Of a stretch of DNA of 64,000 bases, positions 10,231 through 21,905 are shown piece after piece. The stretch is from Megascapheus bottae (lineage: Eukaryota > Chordata > Mammalia > Rodentia > Geomyidae), in the NCBI GenBank assembly GCA_024803745.1, contig JANJXV010000004.1:51035858-51099857 (forward strand), given 5' to 3'. Within the stretch, counting starts at the first letter, position 1. The number at the start of each line of letters is the position of its first letter. The notes under the pieces were generated by a model, which was not told the origin of the DNA, ran no database searches, and saw only the letters and a list, made by a program, of their open reading frames with translations. The translations under genes and the position numbers were made by a program.

Positions 10231-11896
10231 CGGTTCACAATTCTGCACTATAAAGTATTACTATTTTACTTTGTACATCAAAAGGTGAATATTAATCGAC
10301 CAGTAAGGGAATTCTGTACATTAGTGGTAGTCCAAGAAAAATCAAAAAGATAAAAGAAGTCAATTTAAAGTTCAAAAATACCTTTGAAATGCTAGACAAA
10401 ATTTCTCCCTCTTGTTTTCTTCTGTTTCTGTGATACATAAGATAAATTAGGGTTGCTACCCTAGAAACAATAAAAGCAAGTTACTTCTTTGTCATGTAAT
10501 TGTTTGCAAAGGCAGTGACTCCAAGAGGGGCTGAGCATTTAGGAGCACAGTTTGTAGAAAAATGAATAATACATGTCAGAAAATTGAAACTTTTCCCAAC
10601 ATGTCTTGGCTTTTCCTAGAGTTGGGGCACAAACATGATGTTTCCAGCCCTGTTAAGCCTCTTGACCTTTGTGATTCACACTCCTAAGACCTGTGTAAAT
10701 TACATGACACTCAATGCACCCATTGGTGCTTGAACAGAGCAGCTGCCTGCCACTCCCATTCCTTTCAATTTATCTGCTCTGTGAAATGGACAGCAAATGA
10801 GGGCTTGGAAATTTGCCGGTTTTCTCCAATTGGCCCTATTGCACCTTCTCTTAGGAGGTGCTGGAAATCTCTCAGCTGCTCTCAGCATTCACCATCCCAT
10901 CACTGCCTCTGTTTCTGTTTGCATCATATGACAACAAACACTGAGGCAAGAGAGATGAATTCCTATTACCTCAGACTATGAAAAGTGGACCAGAGAAACT
11001 GAAGGCAGAAGACAACACCAAATTCCACATTTACTCTCATCTAATTCATATCTCTCAAGCAGATCTTAGAATGTTATCCACTCAGCAGGCTCCAAATGAG
11101 GTTATTTTGCCTAATAGTATCCATTCTGCTGATGTTTCTCTAAGTCCAGATGATTATGGAGGAATCAAGCTTCACTTGTTAATGGGAAAGGCTTTTCTGT
11201 TTCTTCAGAAATGTTTTGTTTGTTTTTCATAGCAGATGCTATAAAAGTCTTCTAATCCTCCATATCTGTCAGGCTCATCTTTACTTTTAGAAGTAAATGT
11301 TAAGCTGTGAGTCCAATAACAATTCAGTCATCTTTTATTTTAATAATAGAACTGGCATGAGAACAACCACATATCTTGCATTTATTCCTTTCAAATTCTC
11401 AGGGAAAGCACAGTTTATAACAATGATAGGATTTAGGAGTGCACTTAAACACATCCATACAGTTATTTAATTTTTACAAGAGAATAAAATAAAACCAGTT
11501 AGTTTGTTTATTCAATGAGTAATAAACAAATGACTGTTATTATAGCTTACCAGATGGTAAGGTCTGATATATTTTGTAGAGGATTAAAATATTTACTGTT
11601 ACTCTAAAAGATTCAATATTTAAAAGTTCATGTAATTAAAGAATACTAAAAACTCTAAAGTGATACACATGCTAAAAATTTGAGATAAAGCACTGTAATT
11701 GTGAACCACTCCTTTGAGAATCTGACACTCTCTGAAATCCCAGTAAGTAGGAAAGTATCTTGACTTCTAAACAAAATTTACATTTAACATTTTTACATGA
11801 ATATATATGTGTGTACACACATAGATAGACATATGTAAGTATGTACTACATATATATGTGTATACATATATATGCATCTAAACATTTGTTCATAAT
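10231..11896. other. Unique DNA with a GC-richer block at 10.6-11.2 kb
   Basis: Roughly 10600-11230 is less AT-rich than its surroundings, has no repeat similarity, and holds overlapping open frames on both strands (10730-10981 plus, 10700-10888 minus, 10978-11232 plus) with no recognisable domain. It could be conserved non-coding DNA or decayed exonic sequence. AT/GT dinucleotide clusters lie at 11800-11880. Confidence 0.3.
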
Positions 11897-12113
11897 TTTT
11901 TCTTTGCTAGTACCAGGGCTTGATTTCAGAGCCTTATGCTCATTGGACTTCCTTGGTTACTCTTGATGCCATACCAAGTGAGCCACACTTCTACTTCAGA
12001 ATGTTGCCAGTTAATTGGAGTGAGAGTCTTACGAACCTTTTGACTAGGATATCATTGACTCAATATCCCAGAAAGCTGTGGCGATAGGATTTCAGGTGTG
12101 AACCATCAGCACC
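11897..12113 (-). mobile_element. B1-headed Geo SINE, antisense, diverged
   Basis: Reversed Geo tail (TTTGCTAGTACCAGGGCTTG, then GCCATACCAAGTGAGCCA), reversed linker (GTTAATTGGAGTGAGAGTCT) and reversed B1 head (GGATTTCAGGTGTGAACCAT). Its far end carries the target site of the next SINE. Confidence 0.7.
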
Positions 12114-12130
12114 TAACTGTTTATTTTTCT

Positions 12131-12341
12131 TTCTTTTTTTTTTTTTTTTTTTTTGCCAGTCCTGGGCTTGAGCTCAGGGCCTGAGCACTGTCCTTGGACT
12201 TTGTCAAGGCTAGAGCTCTACCACTTGAGCCTCAGCACCACTTCCGGCTTTTTTCTATGTATGTGGTACCGAGGAATCGAACCCGGGTCTTCATGCATGC
12301 TAGGCAAACACTTTAACCACTAGGCCAAACTCCCGGCCCCA
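12131..12341 (-). mobile_element. IDL-Geo SINE, antisense
   Basis: Long T run, GCCAGTCCTGGGCTTGAG, reversed tail and head to CTCCCGGCCCC. A 17-bp duplication (TAACTGTTTATTTTTCT, one T/C difference) lies at 12114-12130 and 12342-12358. It inserted at the edge of the older B1-headed SINE. Confidence 0.88.
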
Positions 12342-12358
12342 TAACTGTTTACTTTTCT

Positions 12359-13655
12359 TATGGACTTATTTCTTTGAAGCTCCAAAATTCTTTTTGTTTT
12401 TTACTTTGTCATTTTTACCAGCTCCATTTATGTTGATTATATTGGCATTTTAGTGATGCTGGAACAAAAAGATAGTACAAATTTCTGAATGACATTGAGA
12501 GGTTTTACTAAATACCTAATTATTAGTTAAAATAACATTTCAGCTTTCTTAAGTTAGCTGGGCCAAAAGGCAGCTTCAGAAACTTGATTCTTTTGAATCT
12601 ACGAATTCCCAAAATACATTTTCTTCTTAAAAGCAGAAAGTCCAAATTGAAATACTTGTTTTCAGTGATATAGATATATATATACATATTCCAAAATCTG
12701 ATTTATGAACCTGTGAGCATAATCATCAGTTATTTAGAAATGCCAATGGCAATGACTACAAACTACAAAAGGCATGAAGGCAAAGATTTTCTGAATGTTG
12801 AATAGTGCATCTGTTTTCTTTATAATGTTTTCTGTACCGTAAGTGATATCAAGATAGCAGAATATACAGAAAATAATCTAGTACAAGCCTTCATAATTAA
12901 ATTAGTTATAGCTTTTTAGAAGGCCTAAAAATTTTGTTCTTTTAGTTTGATTTTTAACCATTTTTATTTGAATAAATGCTCAATGGCTATGTTCAACTAT
13001 AGCCATGCTGAGATTTTATGGTAAATTTGATTCGTTTTTCTGTTATTATAGAAGGTTTGTGAATGTTTCTATATTTTCCAAAATCAAAATAATTTATGAA
13101 ATCAACATATACGTTCTAATAAAGTCATTGAGATATTAAGAACTATGCTATAGCCTTTTCATGCAAAGAAAATCATACTATATCAACATAGTATTGGAAC
13201 TGAAATCTAGCAAAAGCTTAGATGTAGATTTGAATGTAATGACTTGAATTTGTGTGCTTAAATATTTTAAGTAAAAATTCTCATGTATTAAAAGCCTTTA
13301 TTAAATTCTGAGATTAGAAATCCAGTGGGAAGTTTCCTTGTACTTTGTTACATTCATCTTATATTAGGTAAGAATTATTCTTGTTGATATAAAGTTACAT
13401 GAATAGAAGAACTGATCATTATTAAAAGTGCAAGCTGGGTCCAAAGAAAGGTTTTCTAAAGTGTATATGTAAATATTCACAGCATAGGTTTTTTTTTTTC
13501 TTTAGCTGTTAGTTGGTTAGCATTGTGTTATCAAATGCTTTGACCATTAACCTCACTGATATGTCCTCATGGGGAAAATAAAACAATACTTAAAAACAAT
13601 AATAAAACCTGGCTACTGAAAAGTGTGATCTCTTAGCTTTGAAATTATGTGTGGA
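12359..13655. other. Unique AT-rich DNA
   Basis: No repeat or coding signal recognised. Confidence 0.5.
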
Positions 13656-13669
13656 TTTATGTCTATTTT

Positions 13670-13858
13670 TTTTGCCAGTCCTGGGCTTGAGCTCAGTGCA
13701 TGAGCACTGTCCTTGGACTTTCTCAAGGCTAGAGCTCTACTACTTGAGCCTCAGCACCACTTCCAGCTTTTTTGTATGTATGTGGTACCAAGGAATCGAA
13801 CCCGGGTCTTCGCGCATGCTAGGCAAGCACTTTAACCACTAGGCCAAACTTCCGGCCC
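13670..13858 (-). mobile_element. IDL-Geo SINE, antisense
   Basis: Short T run, GCCAGTCCTGGGCTTGAG and a complete reversed dimer. The perfect 14-bp duplication TTTATGTCTATTTT is at 13656-13669 and 13859-13872. The plus-strand open frame 13639-13842 is the recurrent antisense frame of this family. Confidence 0.9.
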
Positions 13859-13872
13859 TTTATGTCTATTTT

Positions 13873-14334
13873 GTCACTGATTTTTATTAAAGAATTTATT
13901 AACATTGATTTTTATATTTAGCAGCCACATTTTTATTTCTATTTAGCACTTTTTTATCTCTATAATCCTTATTAAGTAGTTTCTGCACATCCAAATAATT
14001 ACTCTTCTAACCAATTCCATCACATCTAGATACTTGCTGGAAGTACAAGCCTAGCCTTTCTGTTTTTCTTTCTACACAAATTTCTCCTGGAATCTCAGCC
14101 ATCAGAGAACATCACATTCCCTCCCATATTTGCTAGTGAGGCAGCAGGGTCCAGGGATGACAATTTTCTGGCTAGACATTACATAGCTGTTGAGTGACAG
14201 ACTTGGAATTGAGACAGAATCAGAATTCAAGAATCCTAAAAAGGAGACATTCTCACTGCAGTGTTTCCTCCTGGAACAAGTCCCTCATCAAGAGAAACCT
14301 GTTTCCAATGTCTTAAATATCTAACATTTTATGT
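13873..14334. other. Unique DNA
   Basis: No repeat or coding signal recognised. Confidence 0.45.
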
Positions 14335-15580
14335 CAGTTCTTGGCAGAAGATATAGGTTACAGAACGAGAGAAAACCTTTGCCAGCTCTGATAAAGGATT
14401 AATGACCAGACTATACAAAGAGCTCATAAGTTAAATTCTCCCCCAAATTGAGGAACCAATCAATGAATGGCAAATAAACTGAACAGAAATTCTCCCAAAT
14501 ATGAAGTAGAAATGACTAATAAACACATGAAAAAAATCCTCAGTCTCCCCAGCCGAAATGAAATGTGAATCAAAACAACACTGACATTGTGTCTACGGTC
14601 AGAGTAGTCTTCGTTAATAATACACACAATGACAAATGCTAGCAAGGATGTGAGAAATATACTTGATACCCTGTTAATATACTGTTGGGGGGTATATACT
14701 AGTGCAACCACTTTGGAAATCAGTATGATTTTTTCTCAGAAAGCTGAAATAGAAATATGATGCAATATCAGTCCTGGACAATTATCCAAAGAAACGTATG
14801 AGGGTATAATAGGGACATCTGTACACCTGTGTTCATTGTAGAGACATTCACAACAGCCACACTTTTGAAAAGAGACTAGACACTCTATAGATGTTGAGTA
14901 GATGCAGGAAATAGTTGATATATGGACGTTAGAATCTTTTATTCAAGCCATAAAATGAATGAAACTATTTTGTTTGGAGAAAATGGATGCAGCTGGAGGA
15001 TATCATATGAAGTGAAGTATTACAGATTCATAGGGACAAAGATTGCAGCCTAAAAGATATCTAGGTACATGTAGGATCTCATACACACATTTGCAATTGT
15101 GGAATACTTGAAGATGAAAAATCATGAGTTATATTCTGCCTTTTAGTGGAAAGTGGAAACCAGATTCACTGCAATCTTTTGAGTGATAAGTATAGTAGCA
15201 CTGGGGAAAGCAAGCATAGGGCAATGAATTATCTGATAAATATACAGTGTGCACAGGCATGAAATACTTCAGTGAAGCCCCTTTGAACAATTAACATGCA
15301 CATCAACAAAAATGAATGCTAGGAAAATGAAACACTTCTTCTTGGGGTGTGGGTACTAGTACCGGGTTAGGGACAAATAAAGAAAATGTAGGGTAAATAT
15401 AGTTAAAATACTCTATATAAACCAGTGAAAATGTAGCAGTGAAGTTTGTTTTGATTTATGAGGAGGAAACAAAATGTAGGGGAGTGATGGAGGGAGTCAA
15501 ATTAAGAAAGATTGTACAGTATATACATATATACATGGCATGGATATATCATTGGGCATCTATGTTAGGGTTCCTTTTTT
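14335..15580 (+). mobile_element. Old L1 fragment, ORF2 3' part and 3' UTR
   Basis: Diverged L1 beginning in the ORF2 C-terminal region (GACTATACAAAGAGCTCATA near 14408, TGTGAATCAAAACAACACTG near 14564) and passing through the region equivalent to the ORF2p end (AAAATGAATGAAACTATTTT near 14950). It then becomes a long 3' UTR. Every frame is broken. Its 3' UTR differs from the younger copies here, so it belongs to an older lineage. Confidence 0.7.
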
Positions 15581-15785
15581 AATTCCATGTGATCTTTACA
15601 TTTTAATTGTTTAGATTTAGAAGGAAAAATAAATATATGTCTCTTATTTTCCATACATTTTCTGTTAAAATTATAAAAGATAATAACAGAAATTTATACA
15701 CATTTATGTATAAAGAGATGGGAAGAGCTGTTTTGTAATTAGCTATTATCTCTGTCAATAGTTTAAAAAGTTGATGCTGATATAT

Positions 15786-15787
<2 letters not shown>

Positions 15788-15820
<33 letters not shown>
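15788..15820. repeat. (GA)n microsatellite
   Basis: Uninterrupted GA dinucleotides following a short TA run. The minus-strand open frame across it (15603-15869) shows a SLSLSL track and is an artefact. Confidence 0.95.
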
Positions 15821-15821
<1 letters not shown>

Positions 15822-16022
15822 CTTTTCAAATATGAAACAGCCATTGAGGAATGACAAAATTGGATTCACTTTAATATAAGACAGCCACTATAAAAAGATC
15901 CCTCAAGTTCTATTAACTCTATGAATACAAGAGAAGGATATTACTGGTGGAAATTTGTAAAAGAATAATGAGGTAGAAATAAGAAATAAATACAAAAATA
16001 ATCAGAATTCCTCTGTTATACA

Positions 16023-16047
16023 TTATATATATATGTATGTATGTATG

Positions 16048-16083
<36 letters not shown>
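16023..16083. repeat. (TATG)n(TA)n microsatellite
   Basis: Compound repeat: TA, then TATG units, then a pure TA run. Confidence 0.95.
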
Positions 16084-16086
<3 letters not shown>

Positions 16087-16100
16087 GTAAATAGTTCTAT

Positions 16101-16280
16101 AGAAATACCTGGGATTTGGACACAGGGAAATGCTAAGCAAATGCACTACCACTGGGCTACATTCCCAGATTTTAGTTTTCTTGAGATAAAGCCTTAGCCT
16201 AGGCTGCATTCAAACTCATAATCCTCTTGTTTCAGGCTCTTGAGTACGTAGAATATGTGCATGTAGTACCATGAACTGCC
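16101..16280 (-). mobile_element. B4-type SINE, antisense
   Basis: Reversed ID-like part (GGGAAATGCTAAGCAAATGC, then CACTGGGCTACATTCCCAG) followed by a reversed B1-like part (TTGAGATAAAGCCTTAGCCT, CATAATCCTCTTGTTTCAGG). This ID-plus-B1 arrangement defines B4. Confidence 0.65.
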
Positions 16281-16313
16281 AGTAGGTGCATGAATACATG
16301 TATTCATATTTTA

Positions 16314-16390
16314 CAGTACTGGGGTTTAAATTTACATTTACTATGCATGTACTCAATCCCTGAACTATAGGTACCCTCAGCCCTTTCCTT
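16314..16390 (-). mobile_element. ID-like part of a second B4, probably split
   Basis: Reversed ID-like sequence (ATGCATGTACTCAATCCCTG). A B1-like remnant in the same orientation, including GGGATAATATGTATGTGTCA near 16709, occurs at about 16664-16735, beyond an inserted SINE. The two pieces may be one B4 interrupted at about 16413. Confidence 0.45.
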
Positions 16391-16412
16391 CTTTTTTGTT
16401 CTGCTTATTTTT

Positions 16413-16657
16413 ATTTATTTGTTATTATTTTGTTGGGGGTCCTGGGGCTTGAACTAGGCCTGGGAACCGTCCCAGAGCTCTTCAGCTCAAGGCCACCACC
16501 CTACCCTTGAGCCAAGTCCCACTTCCCCGTTTTCTAGAGGTTAATTGAGGTAAGAGTCTCAGGTCCTTTTGTGCCCGGGCTGGTTTTGAACCTTGATCCT
16601 TAGATCTCAGCTTCCTGAGAAGTTAGGATTACAGGCGTGAGCCACCAAGCCCAGCTA
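16413..16657 (-). mobile_element. B1-headed Geo SINE, antisense, full length
   Basis: T-rich tail of TTTATT units, reversed Geo tail (CCTGGGGCTTGAACTAGGCC), linker (GGTTAATTGAGGTAAGAGTC) and reversed B1 head to GGATTACAGGCGTGAGCCAC. The flanking 11-bp repeat TGCTTATTTTT is at 16402-16412 and 16658-16668. Confidence 0.82.
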
Positions 16658-16749
16658 TGCTTATTTTTGAGGGGGTCTTACTTTTTGCCTGGGTAAATGC
16701 ATTAACTGGGATAATATGTATGTGTCACCATTCGAGACACTTGTATTCT

Positions 16750-16949
16750 TTTTTTTTTTTTTTGCCAGTTCTGGTGCTTGAGCTCGGAGCCTGAGCACTG
16801 TCCTTGGGCCTTCTCAAGACTAGAGCTCTAAACACTTGAACAGCAGCACCACTTCCGGCTTTTTCTGTATATGTGGTACCAAGGAATCAAATCCAGGGCT
16901 CCATGAATGCTAGAAAGCACTCTACTACTAGGCCACGTTCCCAGCACCC
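16750..16949 (-). mobile_element. IDL-Geo SINE, antisense, diverged
   Basis: T run, GCCAGTTCTGGTGCTTGAGC and a reversed dimer ending in GCCACGTTCCCAGCACC. A short 8-bp flanking repeat AGACACTT is at 16735-16742 and 16951-16958. Confidence 0.75.
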
Positions 16950-16962
16950 TAGACACTTCTTG

Positions 16963-17055
16963 AAATGAGGTCTCATGGACTTTAAAGCCCAGTTTCTCCT
17001 TGAGAGAGCTAATCTCAGTATCCCACAGGTGCATGCTGACCACATGCCACCGAAT
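16963..17055 (-). mobile_element. Possible old B1 remnant
   Basis: Loosely matches a reversed B1: GAGGTCTCATGGACTTTAAA, CAGTATCCCACAGGTGCATG, ACATGCCACC. Divergence is high. Confidence 0.35.
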
Positions 17056-17181
17056 CAGTCTATATTGCCAAAGATGTTGCAACATTTTCTCCCTAAGCTA
17101 GCATAAAAGTATGATTTTTCTTTCAATGCCATCTCTCCATTTTACATATTATATATTCACCTCTTTTTAATATTACTTCTT

Positions 17182-17390
17182 TTTTTCTTTAGGTTTTGGA
17201 GTTTGAACTCAGGGCCTGGTGCTGTCTCTGAGCTTTGGAGCTCAAAGCTAGTGCTCTACCACTCAAGACAAATCTCTGCTTTCAGCGTTTTTGGCAATTT
17301 ATTGGAGATAAATGTCTCACATTTTTTTTTATAATGCCTAGCATTCAAATGTGATTCTCAAATCTCAGCTTTCTGAGTGGCCACATTGAA
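17182..17390 (-). mobile_element. B1-headed Geo SINE, antisense, diverged
   Basis: Reversed Geo tail (GTTTGAACTCAGGGCCTGGT, AGTGCTCTACCACTC), linker (TTTATTGGAGATAAATGTCT) and a partial reversed B1 head (CAAATCTCAGCTTTCTGAGT). Confidence 0.7.
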
Positions 17391-18074
17391 CTACATTTAT
17401 CTAAGATCTGCTTAATTATAGAAAAAAAAGTAATGTGAAATAACATAATTCCCCAAAGAAATACAGAAGTGCCCAAATGCAATTCTGCTAATGACATGCA
17501 TATTTTCTAAATTTTGAGGAGAGTAGTTCTGAGGTTTTCCTATTTCACGCACTAGAGAAGACTAAAGAGTCTTCCTCTAAGATAAATTTTGATTGATTAA
17601 CATATCTCACTAAAGTAGTTATAACATTGGATACAGAATCCAATGGGGAAATTCGTGTGTATTGGTAATAAAACTTGTATATATTTTAATGTCCATATCT
17701 TAATAAACAATAAGATAGTGTGGAAAAATGAATCTTGAGAATGCAATATGGAAAAGGACTTACTGGTTTTTCTTTCATATTTTCAATTTATGTTCATGTT
17801 TTGAAAAGCATTTCTTTTACATATTATATAATTACTTTGTTATATCTGTGCAACAGTTGACATTTTTTTCCTCCATTTGCAGCAGACGTTGGCAATATAA
17901 ATAATGACTATATTAGTAAGAAGTAAATGGGTAGAATCAACAGGTCTGGCCATTGGTGCTTTAGAATAGCTTGAAATAATTCACTGCCTGGTTTCAGTTT
18001 TACCTCTTGTCAGATCCCCACTCTGCAAATGGATTACTTCTAAGGCAAAGCAGAATTTTCCTTAACTTTTAACT
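17391..18074. other. Unique AT-rich DNA
   Basis: No repeat or coding signal recognised. Confidence 0.5.
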
Positions 18075-18415
18075 GTAGGATATGGAAGCAAAACTATCTT
18101 TGTGATAGTTATTATTAATGTACTAGGTGAAGTTATTTCTTTTTATTTCTCATTTTTTGTCTCATATTGTTACTGTATCAGATACAGTAACCTGGTATAT
18201 TGTATTTACGTTTATTTATTTGAAACAGGGAAGGAAAGGAGAACAATAAGATGATTGGGAGGGGGTGGGAGGAAAGAATATGGGAAAAAAAACATGGGAA
18301 GGGGTATCAATGTTCAAGAAGTAATGTACTCACTACCTGATGGATGTAATTGTGACCCTGCTATACATCACCACAACAATAAAATAAAATAAAAAACAAA
18401 ACAAAAACAAAGAAA
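18075..18415 (+). mobile_element. L1 3' UTR, 5'-truncated copy
   Basis: Begins at GGATATGGAAGCAAAAC, continues through the polypurine block (GATGATTGGGAGGGGGTGGG near 18250) and GTACTCACTACCTGATGGAT to CACCACAACAATAAAATAAA and an A-rich tail. The same order of motifs is in the L1s ending at 32.1 and 33.6 kb. An 11-bp perfect inverted repeat is embedded at 18169-18191. Confidence 0.85.
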
Positions 18416-20999
18416 TGTAATTTTTATTAAGCTAAGGAAACCATACTTCATGAGGCTCCATGAACCTATGATCTAATTCATGTCATGAAATAATCATGAC
18501 ACTTGAGTAAATAGTTTTTAGACTTAATTTCTTTAACTGTAATGATAGGCATAAAATTTGCCTATCATAGGGAGTTTCCTATGTCACTCCTAGTCAGAAT
18601 GTTTCAATATTTTTGCTGAAAAAATTAATGATAGAGTGATGTTGTTTAGGACATATTACCAAAAGTAAAGGGCTAAAACATTTCCTAGAGTACATTATGT
18701 ATTTCATATAATACAAAATTACTGTTTGATAATTTTAGATATATTTGTATGTCATGTCCATTTCTAAATGTATAAATCAATAAAGCCATCCAAAGTGTTT
18801 TATGTACAGCTCTGTGATTTAGTCTGATTTCTTTGTAATGTATTGCAATGAAATATTCGAGCAATGAATAATTACTATCAATGTACCAGAGTCAGAACTA
18901 AATTCAATGTTCTAAAAATGGTTTGGATTAACTTAGATAGCAAGGCTGGTATGCAATTAAAATCTTGTTTGGGTCTTCATAAATCTTGTTACATCCCTGA
19001 CTTACATAGTGAAAGTTTGCTTTAGTTTGTGAAGGTTAGTGCTAAATCTTTTCTTAATATATTCTGCTACAAAATCAAAACATCTCAATTTTGTCTCTTT
19101 CTATGTATCTATCTGCTCTTAGCATACTTTAGCAACACTTTTAATTTACAGACCTCTGAGAAACCACAGGTTTTCTTAATGAATTTATAGATTTTCTTTC
19201 TCAACTCTCTCTAGAATCACACAACCTATTAATCTTAGGTGATTTTAGTATCCATATTGACAACATTGAAGATGGGTTTGGTGTAAATGCTATTTCCCAT
19301 TTTAATTCTCTTGACTTCATTTGGCCATCTCTCAGATAAGTCTATCTTGTAAGGGAAGAACAATTTTCAACAGTCCATTGACTTTCTTTTACTGATTTCC
19401 ATTTGTAGGTAACAAGACCCTATCCATTATTTTTTTGTGACATCTTAGTCTTAAGTATCTTGTTTAGTCTTATAATGAAGCTTTCTTAATAGTTTATATG
19501 CATTTGGCTTAAAATGCATCTCTAACATTGACAATTTTTCCCAAATAATTGTTTAGTTTGTGTTATAAATATCATTGATTATTATGCGAGAGATAGAACA
19601 TTTTATATCAAGTATCCTCTTGTTTAGACAAAAAGAAAACACTCAAATTATTTGTGATTTAATAAGCATATATGTAACTATGCATATTGAAATTACTGGC
19701 TAATTTTCCCACCCTATCCATTAAAGTATTGCAAAATTTCATATGCAAGTTGCCCCTGAATGATTCTCTATCATTTTATTTATCCTATATTTTCTAGAAG
19801 ATATTAGAACATTTTATAGGTATTTTCTAAAATCCTTATTCCCACATGGATAAATTATTGTATCCATTTACTAAGTTTGTGTTTTCTTTTTATGCATTTA
19901 TTTGAAAAACACAATTCTGAACTCAGAAATTTTCATTAAGTTATTAACCTGTTCCAACTCTAAATTCCCCTCCTTGACATGGTGAGCCATCATTTTCCTT
20001 CTGTTGTTTTATTTAGCACATTTTAAGCTCATCGTAAAAAGCAGGAATCAGATAAAGTTGTATGATCACTTTTCTGACTAGTCTACTTTGTATTATGTTA
20101 GTGCTGTGGAATTACTTGATTTTTATCTGATGTGAAGTTTTAAATCATTTATGTATATTTGAATAATGTGGTAATACTTTCTATTTATATAAAATCATTT
20201 CCCCTTGGAGACTGCAGAACAAATGTCTACTGTTTTTTCATTTATCTTTACAACATCTCATTGATGTTAGGAACTAATTTGCATTATCTATATTGATTAG
20301 GAATCATTGTACTTACTAATATGACTGTGCGTAGAAACAAATTCCTTCTAGCATTTCAAAAGCAGCCTTACAGGATCAAAACCAATGTGTTTGACAATGA
20401 CAATTAACTGGGAATGTAATCAGTGTGAATCATATTACATTAGAGAAATATGACCAACACAATATACATAGTAAAATTTAGGGATTGACTTGGACCAAGA
20501 TGCTAGTGGTGAAGATAAATGTGGAAAAGAGAAAAAAAGAGGAAGATAATTGTGGAGAAGAGAGAGAAAGAGGAAGAAAGATAGACAGACAGATGGAAAG
20601 ATTTTAAATAGTTGGATTACAGGATTGTGAGAGCTGACAAAGCCAAAATCTGTAAGATAAACTTTTGGGTAAAAATTCAAGTAAGAAAATTAATGTTTTG
20701 TTCTTAAGTGTGAGTTCATCAAGGCAGGCAAGAAACTCAAATTTTCTGTTATTTACTCATGAGTAATATTTCTGCTTTTCACAGAAACTTTCAGTACTTA
20801 ATACATTACACTTGAAGAGGTCCTCCAAAGATATAAAATATACTATAAATGTACTGACTTATTTAAAATATAATTACTAAACACAATTGATTCAAAAAAT
20901 TTTTTGGCAACATTTTGACATTATAAATTTTGTTTTCATTTTGATGAACCAACTCTATACTACCATCATCAGGTTGACACATTAAAAATCATAAGGAGT
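18416..20999. other. Long unique AT-rich stretch
   Basis: The largest part of the window with no recognised repeat. It contains a 10-bp-arm hairpin at 18542-18568 and a GA-rich patch at 20520-20600 (source of the minus-strand frame 20435-20680). No exon or gene signal was seen. Confidence 0.5.
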
Positions 21000-21112
21000 A
21001 AGTGGTGTTATGATGCATAGTAGCAGAGCACTAGCGTTGAGCTTGGAAAGCTAAGGGACAGTGCCCATGCTGAGAGTTCAAGCCCCATGACCAACAATAA
21101 TAATAATAATAA
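21000..21112 (+). mobile_element. Geo-tail-only SINE, 5' truncated
   Basis: Retains AGTGGTGTTATGATGCATAG, AGCACTAGCGTTGAGC, CTAAGGGACAGTGCCCATGC and GAGTTCAAGCCCCATGACC, then an (AAT)n tail. The wording GGGACAGTGCCC and CCCCATGACC matches the tail of B1-headed copies more than IDL-Geo. No head is present. Confidence 0.7.
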
Positions 21113-21649
21113 TGAAACTTGACAATTTACAGATGATCTTCTAATTCTAGAGCTATATATTACAGATTCATCATTCTATATGTCTATATATTTATGCTCT
21201 ATTACTGAGGGTTTATGATTAAATGTATGTGTTTTGTATATGTGTAAATTTTAGTTAAATAAATACAGAAAAGGTGATTGTCATATTTTAGGCACATTCA
21301 TTTAACATAGAGTTTCTTTCAATATTGCCTTGTGCTGATTATTAGACAAATTGTAGGTAGGCATGTACATGTGGGCTTTGTTGCTTGGACTGTATTCAAA
21401 TCCAGAGAGCTTCTTACATAAGTATGCCAATGCATCACTCCTAGATACACAGTAAAAAATTAAACCCACATATCATACTGTATGTTTTCATAATATACAA
21501 AAGAAGATTAGAAGTTAATTTACCGTTGTGAAATGGGGGGGAATTCTAATTAAGAAATGTTACTTCAACATAGAAACCTTTATAAACATTAGTCATACAG
21601 TCATATTTTACAAATCAAGATGATGTATAGGTTCAAGTATAAGTTGTGT

Positions 21650-21650
<1 letters not shown>
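21113..21650. other. Unique AT-rich DNA
   Basis: No repeat or coding signal recognised. Confidence 0.45.

Positions 21651-21651
<1 letters not shown>

Positions 21652-21690
<39 letters not shown>
21652..21690. repeat. (GT)n microsatellite
   Basis: Pure GT dinucleotides, about 39 bases. Confidence 0.97.
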
Positions 21691-21693
<3 letters not shown>

Positions 21694-21699
21694 CATATC

Positions 21700-21835
21700 C
21701 AGAGATGCACTTTTTAACGTTTTGGTAGTTAATTGGAGATAAGAATGTCATGGATTTTCTTTCCTAGCCTGGCTTTGAGTGGCAATCCTCAGATTTCAGC
21801 TTGCTGAGTAGCTAGGATTATGAGTCACAGGCATA
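21700..21835 (-). mobile_element. B1-headed Geo SINE fragment, antisense
   Basis: Linker (TAGTTAATTGGAGATAAGAA) and reversed B1 head (GCAATCCTCAGATTTCAGCT, GAGTAGCTAGGATTATGAG). Most of the Geo tail is missing. The GT microsatellite sits where the tail would be. Confidence 0.65.
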
Positions 21836-21905
21836 ATTTTTATATTGTATTAAAAGCAGAATGGTTGTATTTGCTTAACCAATAACTAGAATTTCCATAT
21901 CATTC

